Assembly (NCBI GenBank): GCA_032622095.1
Contig: CP136062.1
Span: forward strand, 4,216,001-4,280,000
Length of the DNA stretch: 64,000 nt
DNA from: Siphonodentalium dalli
Lineage: Eukaryota > Mollusca > Scaphopoda > Gadilida > Siphonodentaliidae
Reading direction: 5' to 3'
The notes under the pieces are model-generated. The model searched no databases. It was not told the origin of the DNA and saw only the letters and a program-made list of their open reading frames with translations. This document shows, piece by piece, positions 47,046-58,280 of the stretch; position 1 is the stretch's first letter, and each line of letters starts with the position of its first letter. Made by a program: the position numbers and the translations under genes.

Positions 47046-47284
47046 GGGGGGAATATTTTTTACAGGCACTTATGCGGGGGGTGGGGGGTGGGTCACTGGG
47101 TGGGTGGTTTGGTCGATGTGACTAACAAACAATTTTTTCCGCAACTCAGAACTTTTTTCCTGCAAGTGTTTTGACTGTTTTTTTCAATGAATTTGGCTTA
47201 AAACACCTTAGAATAAGAGAAATAATGTAATTCTAACTGCTAAACTGACTGCAGGCAGTTATTGTGTTGTATTTTGTTGCAAAT

Positions 47285-47400
47285 TTTGAAATCCAAGATG
47301 GCCGCTGGCAGCCATGTTTTTTTGGCCGAATGACCCCAAAATGACCCGTTCCTATTTACATGCCAATGTTAACATCCATGACAAATAGTATCCACAGAAA
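47285..47400. repeat. Single GGCCATG-family unit (right arm)
   Basis: Mirror of 9840-9930: gaaatccaagatggccgctg, gccatgtttttttggcc and aatgaccccaaaatgaccc. Confidence 0.6.
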
Positions 47401-48330
47401 TTCATATACAGCTGTTTACAGTGAATTCCCCCCGCAAATCTCCTTTAGTGTTAAAAGGGGTGGGTGTCCAAAAATGGTCGGAAAAATTTGGACGCATGGT
47501 GGGTGGGGGTCCCAACAAGGTTCGAAAGTAAAACATCAGCATACGTGCCTGAAAATGTTTTCTGACCCCCCCCCCGGAGGGCATTTACCAGTACAGGTAG
47601 TCAAGGGCTCTGTCTGTCCGAGCATATCACCTTGTAACTCGGGTGTTGATTATCAGAGTTTGTTATCTTTTGTTATGGTGAAAGCACAGGTTGGTACCTA
47701 CATTAGTTAATTATTCAAGGTACCGGTATGTAACTTTGTTCCAAAATGTTGTTGTACGAGAAATGTCGATTTCATGACAATTAGGTGTTGGACATTTATT
47801 TTTATCTATAATTGTAGATGTATAGTGCAGAAATTTAGCACCTGTGGACCTGGTTGAATTTTTCTGTGGTTCGATGGATCACATCCATCCTCAAGCTACT
47901 TATGTCATTTACTGGTATTTGTTTATAATGTGTAGGGGTAGATCGCTTGAGACCACACCACAGTTCAATTCACACCAGGTTCTCAGCTTCAGATTACGTT
48001 GGCCATGTAATTTTACGATTAAACCGTAAATTCACATTACGATGATGTTGTAATTTTACGATAGTTTTTCTGTCATAATATTACGATCATTTTGTAAATA
48101 TACGATCAAATTTGTAAATGTCAGATTACGTTGATCTCGTAATTTTACGACAGTTACTGATGGTCCAATTCCTGCCAACAGTTTCTGTCGTAATATTACA
48201 ATGAAATTTTTTTGAGTGTATGATCATTTACATATACCGGTATGATTTTTGTAATTATGGTTAATTAATCATCAAATCCTACCAAAGATTAACAAGCGGG
48301 CGCAAATTACGTTTACGTATCATCATATTA

Positions 48331-50354
48331 ACATATACCGAGTAGAACCTGATGAATATTATTTCGAGAACACGAAGCTCGAACTATCACGTTATAGGTC
48401 GTCACGGATCCCGAAAATGCCGTTTCTGGCTATCTGAGACCACATAAGGCCACTCCAAGTCCCCTGGCGCCAATGGGACGTACTAAATGTTCGTCATATT
48501 AATAACATATACCGAGTAGTACCTGCTGAATATTATTTCGAGCACACGCAGCTCGAACTCTCACGTTGTAGGTCGTCACGGATCCCGAAATGCCGTTTCT
48601 GGCTATCTGAGACCACATAAGGCCACTCCAAGTCCCCTGGCGCCAATAGGACGGACTAAATGTTCGTGATATTAATAAAATATACCGAGTAGTACCTGCT
48701 GAACATGATTTCGAGCACAAGCAGTTCGAACTCTCACGTTATAGGTCGTCACGGATCCCGAAAATGCCGTTTCTGGCTATCTGTGACCACATAAGGCCAC
48801 TCCAAGTCCCCGGGCGCCAATGGGACGTACTAAATGTTCGTCATATTAATAACATATACCGAGTAGTACCTGCTGAATATTATTTCGAGCACACGCAGCT
48901 CGAACTCTCACGTTGTAGGTCGTCACGGATCCCGAAATGCCGTTTCTGGCTATCTGAGACCACATAAGGCCACTCCAAGTCCCCTGGCGCCAATAGGACG
49001 GACTAAATGTTCGTGATATTAATAAAATATACCGAGTAGTACCTGCTGAACATGATTTCGAGCACAAGCAGTTCGAACTCTCACGTTATAGGTCGTCACG
49101 GATCCCGAAAATGCCGTTTCTGGCTATCTGTGACCACATAAGGCCACTCCAAGTCCCCGGGCGCCAATGGGACGGACTAAATGTTCGTCATATTAATAAC
49201 CTATACCGAGTAGAACCTGCTGAATATTATTTCGAGCACACTCGGCTCGAACTCTCACGTTATAGGTCGTCACGGATCCCGAAGCTACCGTTTATGTCTA
49301 TTTGAGACCACATAAGGCCACTCCAAGGCACCGGGCGCCAATAGGACGGACTACATGTTCACTATATTGATAACATATACCGAGTAGAACCTGCTGAATA
49401 TGATTTCGATCACGAGCAGCTCGAACTCTCACGATATAGGTCGTCACGGATCCCGAAAATGTCGGTTCTGGCTATATGAGACCACATAAGGCCACTCCAA
49501 GTCCCCGGGCGCCAATAGGACGGACTAAATGTTCGTGATATTAATAGCGTTATACCGAGCAGTACCTGCTGAATATGTATTTTAGCACATGCAGCTCGAA
49601 CTCTCTCGTTATAGGTCGTCACGGATCCAGAAAATGCCGTTTCTGGCTAGCTGAGACCACATAAGGTCACTCCAAGTCCCCGGGCGCCAATAGGACGGAC
49701 TAATTGTTCGTGATATTAATAGCGTTATACCGAGCAGTACCTGCTGAATATGTATTTTAGCACATGCAGCTCGAACTCTCTCGTTATAGGTCGTCACGGA
49801 TCCAGAAAATGCCGTTTCTGGCTATTAGAGACCACATAAGGCCACTCCAAGGCCCCAGGCGCCAATAGGACGGAATATATGTTCGCGTTATTGATAACAC
49901 ATATACCGAGTAGTACCTGCTGAATATGATTTCGAGCACACGCAGCTCGAACTCTCACGTTATAGGTCGTCACGGATCCCGAAAATGCCGTTTCTGGCTA
50001 TCTGAGACCACATATAAGGCCACCCCAAATCTCCGGGCGCCAATATGACGGACTGAATGTTCGTGATATTAATAACATATACCGAGTAGTACCTGCTGAA
50101 CATGATTTCGAGCACACGCAGCTCGAACTCTCACGTTATAGGTCGTCACGGATCCCGAAAATGCCGTTTCTGGCTATCTCAGACCACATATAAGGCCACC
50201 CCAAATCTCCGGGCGCCAATATGACGGACTAAATGTTCGTGATATTAATAACATATACCGAGTAGTACCTGCTGAATATGATTTCGAGCACACGCAGCTC
50301 GAACTCTCACGTTATAGGTCGTCACGGATCCCGAAAATGCCGTTTCTGGCTATC
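48331..50354 (+). repeat. 173-176-bp satellite array, about 12 monomers
   Basis: The monomer start ataccgag falls at 48335, 48509, 48682, 48856, 49029, 49203, 49377, 49552, 49727, 49903, 50079 and 50255, a period of 173-176 bp that lengthens along the array. Key phrases are gtagtacctgctgaatat, cgaactctcacgttatagg, cgtcacggatcccgaaaatg, gagaccacataaggccactc and cgggcgccaataggacggac. Two adjacent 347-bp dimers (about 48499-49190) are nearly identical, a recent dimer duplication. The array begins at the exact outer edge of the palindrome's right arm. Confidence 0.95.
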
Positions 50355-50490
50355 GAAATCATAAACAGGTACTAATCGGTATATATTATCAATATCGCGA
50401 ACATAAATTATAGTCCGTCCTATTCGCGCCCGGGGCCTTGGAGTGGCCTTAAGTGGTCTCAAATAGACATAAACGGTAGTTTCGGGATCG
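50355..50490 (-). repeat. Inverted terminal monomer of the 173-176-bp satellite
   Basis: The sequence is the reverse complement of a diverged monomer: tagtccgtcctattcgcgcc, ggggccttggagtggcctta, agtggtctcaaatagac and gtttcgggatc. It follows directly after the last direct monomer (ctggctatc|gaaatcat), so the array ends in a head-to-head turn that can fold into a hairpin. Confidence 0.88.
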
Positions 50491-53400
50491 AGTCGGAGGA
50501 ATATTGTTCATGTATCAGCCCATATATACAGACACATTTGATTGGAGTTTTGACGATCATGCAATAGAACCATTATATAGACAGACAATGAACTCGGAAA
50601 ATATTTGAATTAAGGCACATTGCTTGGGTATATATCATCAAAATTACACTTTCCGTCCGTCTATGTTAACAGTTGTTAGAGTTCTCAACCGTAGGTCGAG
50701 TTCACGGATCTCCAGTGTGAATTAGAAACCCAGCTGATGAATACAGTCCCAGGCTGGGGTGAAGGAGAAGATCTCTCAACGTTTATAGCTGTTGACCATT
50801 GACTCAATGTTACTATTTAAGGTTGTGGGTCCAGCAGATATGTGTAACATTATGGAGAAGGGGTACACACGGAAATGCGGCTGCAGAAAACACAGTACTC
50901 TTCGCGTAAATGTGACCTTGGTGAATATAACCAAATATTATTTCTAGGTATAAAGGCAGAATATGTAGGACATTTTTGTCAAGTTTAGATTTGTTTTAAG
51001 AGAGTATATGGTACTCCTTTGTGTTTTGATAACTTGCGTTCATAGTATACCACCATGCATTCTTGTGATAACAGCGAAATATTCGTGTTTTAAAACGTGA
51101 TGGTATTCAACTATGACTAATATTTTCAGACACGGACAATATAATCTACACATTTCACCCATTACTCTATGAACATCTCCCATACTGCTATATAGCAGTG
51201 TATTTTGAATGGTGTGATGGTGTATATATAAAAAGAAACGATCACCGGTCACATTCGTGAGACTGCTATGAGCACATACATTTCGGCTTCTAGGAAAGGT
51301 CACAGATGATCCCCGTCCACAAGTGAGGAAACCCGATCGAAACACGTATCATGATCCCCGTACACAATAGAGAAAACCCGATCGAAATAGGGAGTCATGA
51401 TCCCCTTACACGATGGAGGTATACAACCCGGTCAAACATTTTTTTTTATTATATCTGTTCGGAGCGTTACTCAACTATTAAGGAGATATTTTGTGTTTGT
51501 GTCTGCATGTTTTGATACAATGACAAATAATTCACTTTATAAAAGACTTATACCATGTTATTCTCCTGGTAATTCATGACTGAGGGTTTGTCTATGCCAT
51601 GGTGGTACAATGGTAGCCCATATAATTAAAATACATACCTCACTAAAATTGTCGCCAATAATACAAATTAAAATAAATACCTGCCTCCCTCAAGGTTAAT
51701 ATTGGCCATAAATAATTAAAATAAATACCTGCCTCCCTCACCGCTATGAAAAAATGTGTCTAACATTGCAAGAAACAAACACCTTATTTATATGGTCTTA
51801 AGTAAGATGGTCATGCGTAACACCATGGGGACAAACCCACCATTGTTAAACTGTTATAGTATTTGGATGGCGTTTTACAGTTTAGCTGAACGTTTCACTT
51901 TGTGTATACATTCCGCAGTGATTCAAGGATTTAGCAAACCAGAGCATCTTCTCTCTCTCTCTGTCTCTGATTATTGTGCAGTTGTCGTGGCGGCATTCAA
52001 TTAATCATCACTGTTTCAAAGGTAAGAGTGTTTGCACACACTTAATTATTCGTATAACTAATTTTAACATGCACATTGAGACCAGGAAACCTTGTCCAGT
52101 ATTTAATGGGGAAGTCAAGAGAACAATTATGAATGTGGATATCCATGCAAATCTCCGGAGCAAAAGTTATGTAGGCATATCATTGAACAGACATAATATT
52201 TAACTGGTAGGTGCGCTAGGTAAATAATAATATTTTTCAATAAATATATTTTTGAGAATTTTTTTCTGGAATTACATCACATTACCTACATTTGAAAAAT
52301 CAATATAAAATTCAAAAACAAATATACCAACATTAGATATTATAATGGAACAAGTCCAGTGCAGAACCGCCGGACAAATACCTATTGTTTCCAATACCAC
52401 ATCAAGTCACACTCAGAAGTATGTGCGACTCTGTAATTTTTGCTCCGCAATTTGCACGGAAATCCCCATTCAAAATTGTACACTTGACCTCCTTAAAGGG
52501 ACTGATATTTGTATTTGTCATAGTCATGTCATGGGAACGGGGAGCAATTTATGTGCGATAAATTGGGTCCATGGTTATTATTACATATACCTCTTCTGTA
52601 ATATGCCTGGCAGACTACCTCCCCTTTGTAATGTCATCCATAGATGTATAACCACATTCATTATTCGGGAAATTTTATGACGTATAGGTTGTAAGCCATT
52701 ATTTATTTTCCTATACCTAAGTTGATAAACGGAAGGGTGTCCGTCAGTCAGTCCTCCATTCTGACTGGTCACTGTCATTCCAGAGGACTAGGTGTGATTT
52801 TACTGTCATTCCGGAAGGATAGGTGCGATTTTCGCTGACCGTGTCAGATATGTTACATGCATGGTCAGACTCCCACTTACCTTTAATGGTTAACCTATAC
52901 AGAAATATATACTGCCATGAATATATTTTATATATCCTACCTGTAAAGATAATATTTTTTTTTGGAAAGGGAGCATAGCTAACTTGGTATCTCAGCGCCC
53001 ATCGTTGAGTCAGCTATTCCCAATTTAGTAATTCTCATTCCGATCTGCTCTCCCTATAATCAGCACGTTGTGCGCTTATAATAGGATTTGTTTTATGTAT
53101 AATCGCCTCGTGTTGAGTCCGTAACGAATTGAAAATGAGAGTGTTCTAAAACAATTATGAACTTATAATAAAAAGTATAAAAGAATTATAGTTATAAAAT
53201 AACACGAATAAACAAACTTCCGACTTACAAGATGTATGCTCTTTAAAATGGGTTTTCACTGTGGCCCGCGTTATAAAATTGAAAAACGGATAGGGCCTGT
53301 AGCGCACTATGGGCATATTTCAGAATCAAATAATCCAATATGAACCTATGTGAATATTATAGGTCGATTGTGAGCCTATTTGGTCTGATGTTCCAATCGC

Positions 53401-54389
53401 GATACAAATGCTTGTTGGCGGTAGGTTTCACAAGTTTTCGATAAGAAATATCGAATTCCCTTCGTTAAATAAGAAATTAATGAAATTGCATGGCCAACGA
53501 GACACATTGGACTGTATTGTAACTGAGAAGAATGATTTTGAGAATATGAGGAATATGACAGATGGTGTGTTTTTCCCAATATCGGACATCTGAACATGGT
53601 CACTGGTATAGTATACATTGGTATATCGAGGGGGTCTGCTGGTGTTTTCCAGACACAAGTCGGAGTGGGTCGGTGTGTCGGGCCGGAAAAATGAGTAATG
53701 CAAGTTTTTCCTACACTCACATTTTATCATGTCTGTCCTCTATCAACCGTATGAAGAATCTTATTCAGGGGAATATATCAATTAAAGCACAATAAGGTTC
53801 CAATACAATTACGCTGAAATGCAGGAATTCTGGAAAACATAACACGAAGTTGTCAAGTTTGTGTTTGCTAGATCACTTGATAAAATGTGTTTGACTATTG
53901 ACCGAATATAAACATCCCGAAACAAACACGCTTTACCTGTTTGCGTTATTTACGTTAGTGAATTACAACTGTTCAGAACACGGGGCCAATCATTATACAT
54001 GACTATACAATAGTATGTCGGCATTACCGTGTCTATATATGTTTACAAAAACAAAATAATTATATTTTATAACCACTTATAATAATAAGATTACAGTTTG
54101 CCTATGTACCGTACGCGCGGTGCTCCAGACAGTGTACCGAACCTGTTTCAGGCTTCGCTGGACAATTTACCTCATTTACACTCCATATCGTGGTCAGCAT
54201 TCATGTGATGATTGTCGTGCAAATTTAAAATTAAAATATGAGCCAGAATGAGCGAAGGTTTAATTGAGTAAGTTACATTTGGTGGTGAAATATTTTGTCG
54301 TCGTAGTAATACCTGTAGACTAGATAGGTATCCAAACTTGTTATATTATATATTTAAGTAGCGATATAATTATTGTTTACTTATTTATG
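50491..54389. other. Mostly unrecognised sequence with three small tandem clusters
   Basis: Small tandems: about 53 bp x 3 at 51305-51430 (catgatccccgtacacaa, gaaaacccgatcgaaa); about 50 bp x 2-3 at 51620-51748 (attaaaataaatacctgcc); and a ctctctctct stretch at 51951. A pyrimidine tract plus gtgcag (51981) and, 40 nt later, aaag|gtaagag (52022) look like a tiny exon but lack other support. No known protein domain appears in the short frames (up to 114 codons). Confidence 0.45.
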
Positions 54390-54640
54390 GTAGGAGCGGT
54401 ATAGGAGGGCGATATCACTAATCTGTATTCCATATCACTCACTAATGGTGGGGTGGACTATAGAGGAGCGCGATATCACTAATATGTACTCCAAATAACT
54501 CAATAATGGTGGGCTGGACGATATAGGAGCGCGATATCACTAATATATATGCCACATCACTCTCTAAAGGTGTGTGGGGACGGAGTATGAGTGCGCAATC
54601 AGTAAAGTGTATTCCATGTCACTCACTAAAGGAGGGTACC
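54390..54640 (+). repeat. ~65-bp tandem repeat, about 4 units
   Basis: Units share aggagcgcgatatcactaat, a tgtactcca.at.actca phrase and aatggtggg.tgga at a period near 65 bp. The fourth unit is diverged. It leads straight into the 35-bp satellite. Confidence 0.8.
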
Positions 54641-54643
54641 ATG

Positions 54644-55236
54644 GAATGGGGATACACGCACTCAGCCCCCGACATAGTGAATGGGGATACACGCACTCAT
54701 CCCTCGACATAGTTAATATGAATACACCCACTCATCCCTCGTCATAGTTAATATGAATACACACACTCATCCCTCGACATAGTTAATATGAATACACCCA
54801 CTCATCCCTCGACATAGTTAATATGAATACACCCACTCATCCCTCGACATAATTAATATGAATACACCCACTCATCCCTCGACATAGTTAATATGAATAC
54901 ACCCACTCAAACCCCCGACATAGATAATATGAATACACCCACTCATCCCTGGACATAGTGAATGGGAATACACGCACCCATCCCTCGACATAGTGAATGG
55001 GAATACACGCACTCATCCCTCGACATAGTGAATGGGAATTCACGCACTCATCCCTCGACATAGTGAATGGAAATACACGCACTCATCCCCCGACATAGTG
55101 AATGGGAATATACACACTCATCCCTCGACACAGTGAATGGGAATACACGCACTCATCCTTCGACATACATGTAGTGAATGGGAATACACGCACCCATCCC
55201 TCGACATAGTGAATGGGAATACACGCACTCATCCCT
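54644..55236 (+). repeat. 35-bp satellite, block 1 (about 17 units)
   Basis: Units follow ctcgacatagtgaatggg plus aatacacgcactcatcc, 35 bp. Variants read gttaatatgaatacaccca. Because 35 is not a multiple of three, the reading frame shifts with each unit and peptides repeat every 105 bp. No spacers separate the units. Confidence 0.95.
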
Positions 55237-56925
55237 CACTGGTAAGTACGTCATACCGGAGCGCGTGGTTGTGACGTGTTTCTGTAATGTCTGGTACTTC
55301 AGAGCTGCGACAGCCATCTTGGGGTAGACTACACATTTGTATTCAGTACCATGACATATGTAGTGTTTTCTAAAATCAGGCATATATGCCGCACGGACAA
55401 TCATATATTACGTGAGGGACCACATATGAGGACTCTGACCTATATTCTTATAACAAGGTAACATAGCTTTTCAGTTATAGCGTACATTATCGCATGAAAT
55501 TGATTTGTTATAAAATATAAACACAACTCCCCCCATGTATGATTTCCCTACAACCACGTGAACGCGCCTCGTTCATCGCACGAATCTCGTGTTAATATAT
55601 CGTGTAAAATCTAAACAATTAACGGACTCGTGATTACCGGTATGAGAGACTCTCGTTCGCGCGGATTTTTTATCTAGTTTGACGTCATGTATTTTGATGG
55701 AGAGCGAAATTTTGCCACATTTTTCCAGCTGGAGGTATAGAATGGTAATTTGTTCTATACGGCCCACTCTCTGGTGACCAATTAGGTGGAGCGTTAAGGG
55801 CCGAAACCTATCACACAAACAGGCTGTATTTGATGTCTGTTATACCAGAGTTACGCTCTTGAGAACTCTTTGCTGGTATAGTTTTTTCGATCCCAACTTT
55901 ATAAATGCTATCTTTTGGACATGGTCTTAGTATACATTTTCCAAAATGGGTTAATTATTTTTCCTCCAAAACCACCAGGATATACTGATAGTCAAACACT
56001 GCATAACAATAAATATATACATAAACATACCACCAGAAAAGGTGTGCCATTTATAATAAGGTTTATAAAATCAAAATATATAATATCTGACAGCGATAAA
56101 CTGTTGCTGTATGTATGCATCTATGGAAACCATTTAACTCTATCCATATATTTATGAATTTACTAACAATTTTCATCCTATGGGCAACGATAACCCTTAA
56201 CGATATTATGAGTAACTGTTCGTCCAATAAGAGACGATAACCTTCAACTATATATAGTTTGCCCAAATTATCATATCTGACATACACGTTAACATGTTGG
56301 CATAGAACTTAATTATGAAATGGGAAAGGAGTGATATACACGATAACTGTAAGATGGGCGTCGTATACATCATACATAAATGGGGAGGGTTACTATGCAT
56401 CATAACTATGGATGGAAATGTGGTAATATACGTCATAAACATATATTTGGGAATTTGCAAACAATATCCATACATCTAATATACTACGATGACCTTTAAC
56501 TATATTTATCGGGAACTACATGTATATATTCTCATCCAATGCACACTACGATGACCTTTAGCTATATTTATCGGGAACTACAGGTATATATACTCATCCA
56601 ATGCATGCTACGATGACCTTTATCTATATTTGTGTAAATATGGGTGTGTAACTTCTCTGTATACTCAATATATACATGTATATGCCTTATACTATTATCG
56701 CATAATTAAAACTTCACATAACCGATGAATAATCAACCGTTCTACTATCCTAACTGTTTTTGTTGACTTTTAGATAGCCGTGGGTTCACGCATTCCGGTT
56801 ACCAGTCGATGCATCACTCGGGTTTTTATCTGCCTGCTCGGTCTGTCGATGTGGTGCTTGCGGACCTTGCCAATAAGTTATCATTCCTGACATCCCCTTT
56901 GGCATAATTGCCATAAACCGTAAAA
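55237..56925. other. Sequence between 35-bp satellite blocks
   Basis: Largely unrecognised AT-rich DNA with short frames. A 62-63-bp tandem occurs at 56483-56640 (starts of ctacgatgacctt at 56483, 56546 and 56608; unit includes tatttatcgggaactaca). No gene recognised. Confidence 0.5.
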
Positions 56926-57833
56926 CATCCCTCGACATTGTGAATGGGAATACAAGCACCCATCCCTCGACATAGTGAATGGGAATACACGCACTCATCC
57001 CTCGACATAGTGAATGGGAATACACGCACCCATCCCTCGACATAGTGAATGGGGATACACGCACTCATCCCTCGACATAGTGCATGGGGATACACCCACT
57101 CATCCCCCGACATAGTGAATGGGGATACACGCACTCATCCCTCGACATAGTGCATGGGGATACACCCACTCATCCCCCGACATAGTGAATGGGGATACAC
57201 GCACTCATCCCTCGACATAGTGAATGGGAATACACGCACTCATCCCTCGACATAGTGAATGGGAATACACGCACCCATCCCTCGACATAGTGAATGGGAA
57301 TATACACACTCATCCCTCGACATAGTGAATGGGAATACACGCACTCATCCCCCAACATAGTGAATGGGGATACACGCACTCATCCCTCGACATAGTGAAT
57401 GGGGATACACGCACTCATCCCTCGACATAGTGAATGGGGATACACGCACCCATCCCTCGACATAGTGAATGGGATACACCCACTCATCCCCCGACATAGT
57501 GAATGGAAATATACACACTCATCCCTCGACATAGTGACTATGAATACACCCACTCATCCCTCGACATAGTGAATATGAATACACCCACTCAACCCCCGAC
57601 ATAGTTAATATGAATACACGCACACATCCCTCGACATAGTGAATATGAATACACCCACTCAACCCCCGACATAGTTAATATGAATACGCCCACTCATCCC
57701 CCGACATAGTTAATATGAATACACCCACTCATCCCTCGACATAGTGAATGGGGATACACGCACTCATCCCTCGACATAGTGAATGGGAATACACGCACTA
57801 ATCCCTCGACATAATGAATGGGAATACTATAAG
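56926..57833 (+). repeat. 35-bp satellite, block 2 (about 26 units)
   Basis: Same unit as block 1. The last part (from about 57475) is repeated almost exactly 4313 bp downstream, so it belongs to the composite higher-order unit. An internal 105- or 140-bp duplication pattern (atagtgcatggggatacacc) is visible around 57070-57180. Confidence 0.95.
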
Positions 57834-57969
57834 TTACACGGCTTGTTGATGGGGGATACGGTGTGGTATGCCCCGGTAGATGCTCGTATCCCCCGAGGCG
57901 ATAGCCGAGGGGGATACGAGAGTCGACCGGGGCATACCACACCGTATCCCCCATCAACAAGCCGTGTAA
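57834..57969. repeat. 136-bp near-perfect hairpin
   Basis: Two 61-bp arms (57834-57894 and 57909-57969) pair with three mismatches around a 14-nt loop. The arms begin ttacacggcttgttgatggg and run through gatacggtgtggtatgcccc to tcgtatccccc. It sits exactly between the 35-bp satellite and the unique part. A half-like remnant (cgggatacggcgtggtatgg) lies at about 60460, where the 88-bp array ends. The phrase cggggcatac is also in the 88-bp monomer. Confidence 0.93.
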
Positions 57970-58280
57970 TGTATTTATCCCCGGTCAAAATTAACAAGAT
58001 ATTCCCACAGACATAAAGCGCGGAAACGAGCAACGAACAGTAACTCTATTTGATTAGACTGCTCATACGATGAATATATTTATATAGCTGTTTCCACAAT
58101 TTGTCCATAAATACTTGCTGGCCTCGCTTACTTTTGGAATCTATATGTTAGAAGATATAAAAGAGAGCAATACACTTCAAAAATAGTAATGGTAAATGAG
58201 TCAGACAACGTAAATAAATGAAGCAAGAGTAGCAAGATAACATCACACCAGGAATCAACGTGGCTTTGAAAGATGTACAT
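57970..58280. other. Unique part of the 4313-bp unit
   Basis: About 0.3 kb without internal repeats, duplicated at 62283-62593. The minus-strand 153-codon frame at 58128-58589 starts in the 88-bp satellite and ends here; its peptide is a satellite shadow with no domain. Confidence 0.6.

Larger units (their letters stand above)
38482..48330 (-). repeat. Right arm of a giant inverted repeat
   Basis: Reverse complement of 9006-20882, 9849 bp long. It lacks the equivalent of 13210-15784, has a longer hAT relic, and has about one more unit of the 60-bp minisatellite. Substitutions are scattered throughout, so the arms are similar but not identical. It abuts the 'tactcaatccgat' element on the inside and a 173-176-bp satellite on the outside. 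Confidence 0.95.

Noticed and set aside
9006-48330. Giant Maverick/Polinton-type or viral element
   Set aside because: The inverted arms suggest it, but neither arms nor spacer contain polymerase, integrase, protease or capsid-like frames, and the arms are made of other elements.
53376-53730. Overlapping 100-114-codon minus-strand frames
   Set aside because: Three frames overlap on two strands with no known domain; they look like chance frames in non-coding DNA.
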